Positions 1 to 11,235 of a DNA stretch of 64,000 nucleotides are shown in pieces (within the stretch, counting starts at the first letter, position 1; every line of letters begins with the position of its first letter). Origin of the DNA: Heterobilharzia americana (taxonomy: Eukaryota; Platyhelminthes; Trematoda; Strigeidida; Schistosomatidae); contig OX104131.1 in the NCBI GenBank assembly GCA_944470555.2, positions 20,328,515 through 20,392,514 of the forward strand, given 5' to 3'. Below the pieces are notes generated by a model. That model was not told the origin of the DNA and ran no database searches. It was given only the letters and a program-made list of their open reading frames with translations. Both the position numbers and the translations under genes were made by a program.

Positions 1-2640
1 TAGATTCATATCGAATGTCTTTTTAGTATGATGGTAATGTTTTCTTCGTGGAGTCTAGACTTAATGTTTTTGTCTATGAACCTTGGTGGGAATCTGTTTG
101 CAATCAGAATGTTTTTTAGAACAGAAATTTCCTCTCCGAACATATTTGAACTGCAGATCCATCCGATCAGATGTTGCTCACGACTCAAAGGGAACTAACT
201 ATTAGTCCACTTATTTATTTTTAAATTTTTCGGTTTTGCATCGAAATACGAATTGGCCAAAGGAAACGATTCTGGGTTGGTTCAACTGCAAAGATAATCT
301 TTTGGTCTACATCACAACAGTCAGTTTAATCCTACGGGTACTAGTAAGCTTGTATTTCTTTATCTGCGTCCATTTTCTGAGGTAGGTATATAATAAGGTT
401 GAGGGGAATGGCATCAAAAACATTCTGTTGAGGCTGACGGCCTACTTGCTTATGCAAACATTGAATTGATCAGGCTGTTTCACAAAACAATTTTGAAGAC
501 ATTTAAACAAAGAAAGAAGGAACTCAGACTTCTCTCATAGTAGGATCAAGTTTTAACTCAGCAACAGCAATGTCAAAGCAAAGACAAGTAGAATTTGATC
601 AAGGCTAGAAGGACAATGGTAGAAAAATAAGCATGCATGTATTTCATGGGTTCTACTCAGCAGATATACAACCCGAAAAAATATGAGGAAACAGAGTACT
701 TTTGCAAATCAACAGGAATCTTCCGACTGCAACAGAAGATCACAGAGATGCAAACTAATCGAAACTGATGAAATTTGACAAAGTTGTTAGAATTATTCAC
801 AGGTTAACTATTTATACAATGGCTGGATAAACATTCTAGAGAAGATAGGTAAGTTGTAAGAATGTAATTCTCAGTGTCATTCTAGAATTAGTAGAAAGTG
901 AAATGGTGAACAAGTAAGCGTAAGTGGAACAAAAATGAAGAGAATTACTTGCAGTATAGTCCAGAAGAAGCCTATCTTTCTACACTTTGACTTCATATTG
1001 GATTGAATCCCCACGAGGATGAATCATTAACCGAGGGTTATTCACCTATGTGTCTGCTAAGTTAGGCTGTGTGTACCAGACTATAAGCTCATGGAGGTTA
1101 TTCGAACTAGACAAGATATCAATTCTTTTTTCTCTCAAACTGTATTCAACAATTTGTAAAGTACACGCGGAACATATTCGTTGGGAGAAAATATAGAAAG
1201 GTTCTTGTTCGTATTTCTGAACATAAGTCGAGGAATTTGGGTCTGAAGAATTCACAAAGCTAAAGAAGCTCAATCGTTTGGCATATCACTGATAGTGCAT
1301 AAAGTGTCGGCCTATCAGTATCTTTCAAAGTGATCAATAAACTAAAACCTGACATTTTGCCTTTTCTGAGGCAAATACAAGTAAAGGATTCCAAACTGAT
1401 CTATGTATTCAGAAAAATACTGTTGTCAGTCTTGCTTTATCTTGTTAATCCTAGTCTTCTAAATTTATAACAGTAAAATTTCATGACCTAATGACAATAT
1501 AATTTCTAAATTTCATTTTGCTACCTATTTGAAGACCTGCTCCTTTTTTCTAAGTTGTGCTCATCTGATCACTCAATGTCATGGAAACCTGTTAAATTTT
1601 TCTTACGCTTACTCACTTTTACCAGTTCTAGAATATGGTTATGTTCTACATCCTCGTATTTCAGCTTTTTTCACTAGGATATTCATGCAACCATTGTATA
1701 TACAGTTAACCTGTTAATAGTCCTAACAACTTTATCAAATTATATGAGTTTCGATTAGATTGCATCTCTGTAATCTTCCATCGGAATCGAAACGTTCTAG
1801 TTCATTCACCAAAGTATGTCGTATCCCTTGTTTTTTATCAGAAACCTTGTTTTTTTCAGGTTGTAAATCAGCTGAGGAGAACCTATGAAATATATGCTAA
1901 ATTTTTTTACTACTGTTCGGTTTGTTCTCTTGAAATTCGTCAAAGAGAAAAACGATGTGAATAATCAAAATCTGGCCTTACTTCAGAACCAGCGGTAAAA
2001 ATCAAAATAACAACATATAGCTGAAGAAAAAGGTGCACATTTGCACAAAGGTAATGGTTGTTCACATAGACAAAGTGGAACTCTATGAACTAGATAACAA
2101 AGAGGTTACGGGTTGTTCAACAATTTTTCCGTCATTCAAGTTACTAATAACTTCTTCATTGTATACTGATTAGCACATCTGCAACTTGTGTAACATCACT
2201 TAAATGATGGACTGACTATTCTATCTGTCTGTTAGAACAGTGTATGCTTATTAAGTTAACTGACTGCTTCATTGGTTCAAGTCAATATTATTACAGCGCA
2301 AGCATGATTTGAAGACCGAGATTTGAAGACCGAGATTTGAACAGCTGTTTTGATGTAACTAGTTCTTCAGCAGTGTATATCTGTGAATATAACTACAATC
2401 CAATGCTTACTGACCATTTTGTTCTTTGTGCAGTTCCTTAAATCATAGCTTAAAGTTGTGACTAGTAGGGTGACAAAAGTCTGGTGTATAGACAAGCACT
2501 CACTAATGACATAAGATGACAGTTGTGAAACGTAACAAATTGCCAGTTGTAATAAAAACCTTGATGAACAGTCAAACTGGATTCTTAACAGAGCTGGGAT
2601 TGAGTCTTGATGGATAGTTTTAAACCAAAACTAAACAGTT
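1..2640. other. Unassigned AT-rich DNA
   Basis: I find no recognisable protein domain, RNA gene or known repeat here. The open frames are short (up to about 75 codons), without matching splice context or familiar motifs. The only local structure is a 14-bp tandem repeat near 2306-2341, listed separately. Consistent with intergenic or intronic sequence. Confidence 0.5.
2306..2341. repeat. Short tandem repeat, 14-bp unit
   Basis: The unit GATTTGAAGACCGA occurs twice in perfect tandem and is followed by a partial third unit (GATTTGAA). It is a small minisatellite with no coding context. Confidence 0.85.
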
Positions 2641-2880
2641 GTTCAGTTATTCGCTCCCTAGTCCGAATCCCGGTGGGAACAATATCACTCACTAGGTAGC
2701 AGGTACACCCAGCTGACGAGTCCCAAACAGGACGAAGTGATCATCCTGGATTCCACTGCTAGCACTGATCCATCATTAAGATAATCAGAACGCAGGCAAT
2801 ATCGAGGCATCCGCACAGGATCCCAGATGTCCATAAAGACCGGTCAATTCGGTCTAATCAGCGACGGTATGACATAAAGA
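2640..2880 (+). repeat. Sm-alpha-type SINE with hammerhead ribozyme
   Basis: A B-box-like segment (AGTCCGAATCCCGG near 2659) is followed at 2701-2765 by a type I hammerhead layout. Stem I 5' strand ends CCCAG, then core CTGACGAG (2713-2720), stem II with UCC/GGA pairing, CGAAG (GAAA changed to GAAG), and the cleavage triplet ATC directly before CTGGATTCC. The tail near 2848-2870 (GACCGGTCAATTCGGTC) recurs in reverse at about 32350 and 38150, which fixes this as one family. Sm-alpha SINEs of schistosomes are known to carry such ribozymes and are mobilised by LINE enzymes. The changed core base makes activity of this copy doubtful. Confidence 0.85.
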
Positions 2881-5269
2881 CAATTATACCCAGTGGACAG
2901 GTATTTTCACTATTTTTCAAATGATATCAGTCGTTAATGAAATCTATGTTGAAAAGAGTAAGAATCTTGGTCAGTATTCAATTGACTTTTTGTGTAGCAG
3001 TTGATATAGACATTCAGTCTTAAGTAGATTGTATTTACACTGGTCATTTTTAGGTAATCAACACTAAGGCTAGTGTTTGCTCAAACTCACAAAGCATTTT
3101 ATTGACATTAAAATTATTTAGATCGAAGTTAAATATAATTTCAGTATATTAGTCGAAAATATTACTTAATAGCAGTTATGACATATTCATTAGTCAAACA
3201 GAATTAACTAAATTAGTATAAGTGACATCGAGGTTTGAGCGGAATGCTACTTAATAACTTAAATGTTGGTACCGACCTTGATTGTTTCAAATATATTGCT
3301 AAGCTTTATGAGCTACTGAGCATCAGTCAATCACTTTATACATCTAAAAAATTACCAAGTTGATGCATATCTGTGATAAACATTGCTGTATGATAACAAC
3401 CATATACTGTTACGAAAAAAAGTAATATTCATTATACAGCGGGGTAACTGCTTGCTATCCTGGCACGCTGGATACAGATTTCCTTTCTTGGTTCTCAAAC
3501 GTTCATTTTAAAAGCACTTCAAAACCCTTCATAAGGTTTGAAGCCATCACATATGATAAAATGATACTTTCCGTCACTAACATTTTGTGAAAAATATTCC
3601 TTGACATTGAGATACAAATAAACATCAGTTATTTGACGAGTTGAGTTAAACAAAGAGTTGAACCTAATAGATAATTCAAGCGTCTGATCATTCACCATCG
3701 GATTATTGTTGAAGACTATATTGATAAAATCTTAATAGGAACATCTAAAGCGAATTCAATTTGAGTCAATACTGATTAAATACGCATACAGATAAGATGA
3801 AGATATTTGTGGAGAAATGTATTATTATGAGTTGCAACTGTTATGAAATTTTTCCCATGATTGATCATCATACAGTCTTGATCTGGGGATTAGGATTGCA
3901 ATAGATTACGAATTTCATTGTTTTGGTTAATATGGTCATCAATAGAGTATGGATTATAGCTTGTTACAACCATTCCCCTATATAAATTTGAGTAAGTACG
4001 TGATCTATAAAGTAATATTTTCCCTGAGAAAAGTTAAACCAAGCGAATTTCCTTCACTGAAATACAGAAAATAGGTATGAAATCATCAGTGGCAGACTAT
4101 ATATTCCCACGACTCATTTTGTTTTACTAACAACCTTTGTTCTTTAAGACTTTATACCTCACCTTATACGCCTACAGTGGTTATATATTTTTTGTGATAT
4201 TACTACTTATAAAACTCTTCTTCTCATTATAACTATCAGCAGTTACACTTTTTTGATTACTTATCTTGGTAAACCTCCATTACAAAAGTTTCAGCCCTAT
4301 TTTATAAAAGCTGCTTTATCTATTTGAGAACTGATCATTTAAATTTTTCAGAAAAACTTAATCTTTGTCGTTATTCAAATATGTATTCATTGGCTTATTT
4401 TGTTGAGGTACAAAGAGTCCTGTAAATTTAGTCAAATATCTCTTAATCAGTGTGTTCCATAGTAAGCTGAAGGAGACGATTTTATATCTGTAACCCTTAT
4501 ACATTTGAGTTGTTTAGTCATAAATATGGATTAACTAGGCTTATCTTATCTGATCTATTCTTGAAGAACTTATTGCAAGTGAATTATTTTAAAATAATAG
4601 GGGGAAATTACTTAATTATGCATATATATATATATGAGCTTAAGTGATTAGGCATACCTGTAGGGAACGGAAACGAGCTCTTTTAGTGAAGTGTTTGTAA
4701 ACTGAAGTTGCTTTTGCAGAATCCAATTCAGTAAATGAATGAGTGGATGAGAAAAAGGAAACAGATATTTAAATACAACAATTTCTTATGGATGTTCCTG
4801 CTAAGAAATGCTCAAAATATCCCTTAACGATCTATTTTTGATTTCAGTGGTGTTAGAAACAGTATGCCAATATATTATTTTAATTTACTAAACCTTGATA
4901 TATGCTGTTAGGGTGTATTTCTAATGGCAATGAATATGATATCAGAATTTTATAGTGTGAAGTAACAGTAATGAGATATCCACTACTTCATTCATGAACC
5001 TTTCATATACGTTTCTGATATGTAAGAAAAAGAAATTTGGCCACAGATTATTTGGTCAAGAACTCTGAGCAAGGCAAATAAAGGTATCCATTGTGGAATG
5101 AAATGAATTCATTTTATTTAACTGACTCCAAGCAGTCAAAGTACCTACGAGTTATCAGTATTATCTAATTTCCAATGACATTCAGTTTTAAATTGTTTGT
5201 GACTCAATGACATCTATGAAATAGGAATAATGCATATGATGCTGCAGACGCTTAAGGTTTACACTTTGT
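2881..5269. other. Unassigned AT-rich DNA
   Basis: No coding region or repeat recognised, apart from a short (TA)n run at about 4621-4635. Confidence 0.5.
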
Positions 5270-5640
5270 TCAGAAATATTTCCTATGACCAGACCAAGAC
5301 ATGTCATCAGTCCATGAAGTCTCTAACTGAGACCTGTGTGGAGGTGTAGACTATCTTGTTGATGGCTTTGAGGACGATATAACCTAGTGGTTGGGGACTG
5401 TTAGTGACAAGTTTGAAAATCAGTCACTATAAGGTGTATGAATTCACTCTCTTACGTCTTCTAAAGCTTGAATATTTGTATTAACTCTCATCTCCAAATT
5501 GTTTATTCTCTCATACACTAATTTCTACTTTGAAATCAGCCTTTTTCTATCCACTCGTTGTGTGTATGCTACTGTTAAGCGTGGAAAATTGAACCGGTGC
5601 ACTTGTGTGTGGCATTCTGTTTTGGGTTTGTAGGTTTGTC
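5270..5640. repeat. Unclassified dispersed repeat, copy 1
   Basis: This stretch resembles 13960-14260. Shared blocks include CATGAAGTCTCT followed by GTGTGG, and further on TTTGAAATCA, CCTTTTTCTA, then GTGTGT and GCACTTG separated by similar distances. It has no open frame and no recognisable terminal structure, so neither class nor orientation can be set. Confidence 0.45.
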
Positions 5641-7270
5641 TGTCAAAAATATTTACACCCAGACGCTTAAACATGGATAAGCACTTTTTATTTTTGCAAA
5701 ACTGTAGGTCTAGGAGTGGTAATAGCTAAATCACAAGAAGTTGATTCTAAACATAGGATTACTCTTAGAAAATTGTGGATCTACACGTTTAAGTAAATAA
5801 TTCTTACTTATTATTCCATGTGTGCGTTTTAAGTACTCAATAAAACATTTTATATGCTACAAGTTAGTATAGTAGTTAATTACATTGGATCAATTTACTG
5901 CTCAACTACCAGTGATGGGAAGAAATGATCGTTATAGAATTATCTCGAATGGAAATTTGGTTAACATTGTATGACTATAAAAGGTTAAAGTTTACGGTTT
6001 CACAACAGCAAGCTGATTGTTCCTTTTTGCTGGAAACAGTAATACAGCGATTTATGCAGATTTTATTGTAAAACATAATTAACATAATTTTAGAATGAGC
6101 GTAAATCCAACAGTGATTTCACACTCTATGCATCGGAAACAAAAATGTGTAAAATTTAACATCTAATGAGTAATATCAGTGTTCTTAATGTTTGATGTGT
6201 AGTTTAACGACACCTACTACCTAAATCTTGTCATTGATTTCTTTCTGTATCCGTAACTCACCTACAGTGAGCTAATTTTACGTTCGTAGATCCTCCAGAT
6301 CTTGTTTTGCTTTTTTTTCCTTATCAGCAGTACTTTGGGCCAACATTATCCACAAGAGGCTTTGATTTGATAGATCGATGAGGACAAAAATGGCTTCGTT
6401 ATCGAGTATCAAATCATTTATTTCACTTAGTTTACAAATTAATCTCTTCCCAAGAACATTTTACTTATAAGTGTTCAGTTTACATGCTTTGATTACATGG
6501 AACAGCTGCTAAGAAAATTACTTTCAGATTTACACTGATAACATAACAGACTGTTGGCAGGTAAAAAATTAAAGCTATTTATTTAAAGCAGCAACCACTG
6601 AATCATATGTGTAAATGTTATTTGGTTTGTACTACCTTCAAAGTTAGGCAAAACCGTACAATCCCATTTGTCATCTCTATTGGCTACAAAAATCAAGAAC
6701 TTTTCTACTAGAAATCACTTCTAATAATTAATGGATTGGAACTGAGCCAGATTAGAGTGTTCGAAGTAATCAGTATATTTAAAATGTGATGTGATTGAAC
6801 TCAGAATTCATGATGATTTCTTTGTAGAATTATATTTTGGACAATAAAACTCTACTATCATTTGTTAACGATATCTAAAGTTGTGTACCTTGAGAGATTC
6901 TGACGTTCAGACATACAAATAACTGACTGTAAGTAAACAGATCATTCAAAAAGATGATACTTCAATTGAATTGAATATTCAAAACTTTGAGAAGACATGA
7001 AAACAGTCTCAACCTTCTTTATATTTTGATCAATGTCATTATTTTTCTTGCGCATATGTTTAACAGAGGCTGTTTGCTGGCGTTGGAAGAAAACTTTTCA
7101 GTATGATTTCATATCGATTAGGGTACGGTTACTATGGTATTCAAGTGTCCGACGGTTGACATCAAAGATTCTTCATTTACAGTTTTACGAAAACCGTTGG
7201 GCAGAACTTATTTCAGCCTATAAAAACAATTGCTTATACATTAGTTGACATGAGACACAGAAAATCAAAT
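5641..7270. other. Unassigned AT-rich DNA
   Basis: No gene or repeat recognised. A 71-codon open frame lies at 7033-7248 but has no domain or splice evidence. Confidence 0.45.
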
Positions 7271-7273
7271 TAT

Positions 7274-7274
<1 letters not shown>

Positions 7275-7305
<31 letters not shown>
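7275..7305. repeat. (TA)n microsatellite
   Basis: A near-perfect run of alternating T and A, about 31 bp. Confidence 0.95.
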
Positions 7306-7308
<3 letters not shown>

Positions 7309-7365
7309 ACGTGGGTTTTCGCTTTCATAAATTATGTTGCACTAAATCTGACTGAAAACTGTTAG

Positions 7366-7647
7366 TATATTTATTCGCAAATGGGCAGGTATCTTGATTG
7401 CTGTCGGTATCGATACGAGGATACACCTCTTGAAGCCGGAAATCAAACTGTTCAAAATTTAAGAAATACCACAGCAATTGATGGCGATCAGTTAACTTGT
7501 AAAAACGGTGTGCATAGATTTTTGGATAGCATGACATCAGATGACAAGTTTAATTCTTTCAACAACACATTACATGGTCTAACTTCTTTTAGTCGAGAAT
7601 CAAAGTATCAGAATCGAGAAGAAAAGGCAGGTGTTTGGATTTCATGA
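7366..7647 (+). CDS. Weak candidate exon, unrecognised protein
   Basis: The frame is open from just after a TAG at 7363-7365 to a TGA at 7645-7647 (about 93 codons), with an internal ATG at 7381. The peptide is hydrophilic and mixed in composition, unlike the low-complexity frames around it. A possible acceptor (GGGCAG, about 7388) and donor (GGCAG/GTGTTT, about 7630) bracket part of it. No family is recognised and an antisense frame is open too (7325-7537), so chance is a strong alternative. Confidence 0.18.
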   Translation, partial: YIYSQMGRYLDCCRYRYEDTPLEAGNQTVQNLRNTTAIDGDQLTCKNGVHRFLDSMTSDDKFNSFNNTLHGLTSFSRESKYQNREEKAGVWIS

Positions 7648-8710
7648 TTATGAATTATGATTTTGGTCATAAGCTGATTATTATGTTAACGACGTGGTAT
7701 ATCAGGTAGCTTTAAACTTGATAATCACACGACGCACACAGACATCAATTTGGAATCATTCATTTGGTGTTACTTCTGAAAAGGAATGCAAGGTGAATCC
7801 GTCCAGTAACTTTTTATGGTATTATTGCATCTTTTATTGATTAGAAGGCTTGAATGTTCTGAGGTGTACGTCATTAACCTACCAGGTATTTGATAAGTAC
7901 TCCTGTGAAAATTTCCATCTTTTGCCTACTAGACTGTTTAGAAAGTTCTCAAAAAGTTCATGGGATATTTTTCTCTAAATCCTCTATGAAGTCATTACTT
8001 CAAGTGTAAATAAATTTATAAATAAGCGCAGAAATTTTTCAGAAAAAGTAGTCAACTGCTTCAAATTGATATGTTTAGCAGTTTGTTCTGTAAAGTGCGT
8101 AAATAAAATGTTCACTGATTGAACAAGTCAAGTTATTTGATCCACAGAAAGTCTTTTGTTTTCAGAGGATGTTAACAGTATTTTGTGTAATAACTTGGAA
8201 ATGTAATTAAGCTTTTTATGTTTTCTGAAAGTTTTGTTTATAATTTCGATTATTTCATTCCACAATTAACGTTTCATGACTTGACGATCAAAAGAATTGA
8301 CTGTAGAAATGATAAGTAGTCTTAATATTTTTACATAATCAAAAGGAGTGTCTTCAGTTAATTCAATAGTCACTAAAATTATATCGTATCAATTGTAACA
8401 TTAAACTTTTCATATATTCATTTTATTTAAACCTAAACTCTTCTCTGAATTCCTTTTAGTATTCATTTATTCTTCTGTAGGCCCTGGAAAATTACACCGT
8501 AGACCATAACCAGGCTTTAAATGGGATATATGTGTGTTGGTTACGTATAAAATGATAAAAAATGACATTCTCCTGTTTGTTTTTCACTTTTGCTTAAAAG
8601 TGAAACTGTTTCTTTCAATCTTATAACCAATCCAGAAAATAATGTCATTAAAAAGTCAAGATATGTGATCTACTGGTAGGTTTATTTATGCTGTTTATAC
8701 TAAACGTACG

Positions 8711-8711
<1 letters not shown>
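7648..8711. other. Unassigned AT-rich DNA
   Basis: No gene, RNA or known repeat recognised. Confidence 0.5.

Positions 8712-8754
<43 letters not shown>
8712..8754. repeat. (TA)n microsatellite
   Basis: About 43 bp of uninterrupted TA dinucleotides. Confidence 0.95.
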
Positions 8755-8757
<3 letters not shown>

Positions 8758-9080
8758 TAAACGTCACTTATTCCAAAGTTTATTTTGCACTGTTTATGTC
8801 ATCAAGGAAAACTGTTTCCTGTAGACATTACTTTTGGTTTTTAGGTGAGAATGATTCTTATTTGTTGTTATATTGTTTTATCGTATTACATACATTTTTA
8901 TTACCGTGCCTTTCAGAAGAATAAACTCCACTTTTGTTTAACAAATGATGAGATTTCTAAAGTGATCTGATCAATTTTAGATTTTATTTGTTCATTGACA
9001 TATTCTATCGAGCACAGGAGTAGTAAGATCCCCATTCACTTGATTTATTGCATGATTTTACATTACTAGCATTCCAGTAA
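8755..9080. other. Unassigned DNA upstream of RTE copy A
   Basis: Nothing recognised between the (TA)n tract and the 5' end of the RTE element. Confidence 0.5.
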
Positions 9081-10755
9081 ACCTCGACTGATTAACTAGT
9101 TCACTAGTTACTAGCCGGTCCTGAGCACGGGCATAGGGCTAGCAACCCTACCCCATAAAAACAATCCAATCACTAACGAAACTTCAAAGAACGAAGAAAT
9201 TATAAAAAATCAAAACAAACTTATTCATCTCTAGAATCGGAGAGACTAAATGACGCCGGTTGGTGAAAGCCTTCGGGAAACCAGTCGGCCGAAAGTAGGA
9301 ATGGGGACATGGAATGTCTGAACAACATTTGAACCTAGCAAAGCTGCACAGATTGCAAAATAGATGGGGAGGTATGGCACAGAAGTGCTCCGAATCTGCG
9401 AAAGCAGATGGGATGGAAGTGGACTCTCACGACCGTCAACTGGAAAGTCAGTAATCTACTCCGAAACTGTCACTCAGACGACAACCACGAACACACTGAG
9501 TTTTGGAGTGGACATCATGATGACCTAAAAAGCATCAAAAGCTCTCAGACAAAAGGGAACAATCTCCTTCAGGATCAGGATCATAACAGCAAGATTCAAC
9601 TCAAAAAGGAAGTAAAGTCACTTATTCAATGCTACGCGACAACAAATAATGCAGATCAAGAGAAGAAAAGGGAATTCTAAAGATAACTGCAACCAGTATA
9701 GACAAGACTTGAGTTAGCAAAATCCAAATTCTAATGAAAGACATGAATGTTAAACTCGGAGCGGCCAAAATAAAAAGAAAAATAATCAAAGGTCGAGAAG
9801 CACTCGTGAAATGAACGAGAATGGAGAACTGTGTGCAGAATTCTGCGCATTCAACTATTTGGTGATTGCAGGCGAGGCAGTGTGTAAAAACACAAGGACA
9901 TTCAAGAGATAGCGACATGGATTTGATTTCACCAGACAACAGGACACACTACACTAAAGATCAGATCGACTTCATATCAATGTGAAGCAAGTGGAGGCGC
10001 AGCCTACTGGACACAAGATGAAGGGGAGCAGATATAGGTGGTTCACACCACTCACCATCTAGTGCAAGGAACCTGCCTGCAAAAAAGTTGAAAGCTTTCT
10101 TCACAGAAGTTGGTAAAAGACGACCACAGTTCAAGTTGAACACGCAAAACAGAAACTGAACTGAAGGACGAAACTACAAATGACATCATATCTACCATCG
10201 GAAAAAAATGGCAGACACTGAGCAAAATTATTGTAGGATAGGGCGTGGAAGAACACTGCGACTGTGTGAGAGCTATGTGAGAGGAAACTTGAATAACCAC
10301 ATTAAAAATTAAGGGGGAGAGGCGAGACAAAGAATGCATCTCGACGGACACACGGAAGCTGATAGAGGAGGGAGAGGAAGGTAATGAAGCAGAAGAGAGA
10401 CCAGTGCAGTGCAAGGGTAAACAGAGAAAAGCGAAACTGAACAGAACACATAAAACACTACACTGGACATAGACGTGAAAAAAATACTCGGAAAGACAAA
10501 AGACACTTCTGCAACACACTTGCAAGTGAAGCGGAACAAGCTGCGCCAAGTCGGACAACGTGGAAGTCCGCCAGAAGAACTGGAAGCAGACACAGAGACA
10601 ACAGCGGACATGCTCACACCACTATTAAGGGAGGCTTGAAGGAAGGAACCTAAAGTACCTGCCGATTGAAAGAAGAAGGGCTACCTTGTCAAACTTAGTA
10701 AGAAGGGAGACTTAAGTCTTTGCATAAACTGTTGCTGAATCATGCTACTGCCAAG
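9081..10755 (+). mobile_element. RTE-clade LINE copy A: 5' end and dead endonuclease, 3'-truncated
   Basis: The 5' end (CCTCG..ACTAGTTCACTAGTTACTAGCC, from about 9081) matches the outer ends of copies B and F, so it is a true element start. An untranslated leader runs to about 9230. The endonuclease then begins with a GTWNV-like segment (about 9302) and continues over several frames: CESRWDGS-like, IQCYATTN (9625-9660), MKDMNVKLG where family members have GD(F/L)N, SPDN, DQIDF (about 9960), and GADIGGSHH where SDHH is expected. The expected catalytic Asp of the last motif is therefore lost. A linker with PPEEL, TTADMLTPLL follows at about 10570-10635. The copy stops just inside the RT at about 10755. 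APE endonucleases of RTE elements nick target DNA to prime reverse transcription; this copy cannot. Confidence 0.85.
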
Positions 10756-11235
10756 AATTCCATCAAGAAAATACAACACTTATTTTCCAATAGCCAATTA
10801 ATTCAGAAAGAGAGTTGATCTGAATTTTAAAAGCGAAAATGTTTAACTGGAAAATTTCATAATTTCTTCTGAGACGTTGGAAACTAAAACTTTACTTAAG
10901 AGATCTTTTCCAACCAAATTTACTTTTGTACGACGTATCAGGCGATTACAGGGTTTTGATCACGGATGTCTTCGTAGCACTGCTCAGTTTCAGTGGAATC
11001 ATCGTGTTGGGCATTAGCAGGGAAGGGAGGGGGGGGGAGGTTAAACAAGACAGGGAAGTCAGTTGATGAAGTTTTGTACCTTAATCAACTGAAATGCCAT
11101 GTAAACATGTACTGCGCGTCCGGAGCAAGCGCCTTGCTTGATGTGTCATGCCAGGAAAGAATAAATTAAATTGGAAGAAGGTTGTGGGTGGCGAGAGCAA
11201 AACGTGCTAACAGCACACGTGATGTGGTTGTGTTG
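10756..11235. other. Spacer between RTE copies A and B
   Basis: Non-coding spacer containing a G-rich tract (about 11027-11040). It forms part of the loop between two RTE copies in opposite orientation. Nothing else recognised. Confidence 0.5.

Noticed and set aside
10052..10617. Minus-strand frames of 168 and 102 codons
   Set aside because: Antisense to RTE copy A. Ser/Val/Cys-rich peptide is the complement of the purine-rich linker, and copy B gives similar frames at 12780-13187.
11027..11040. G-quadruplex from the G-rich tract
   Set aside because: One long G run only; too few separate G-tracts nearby for an intramolecular quadruplex.
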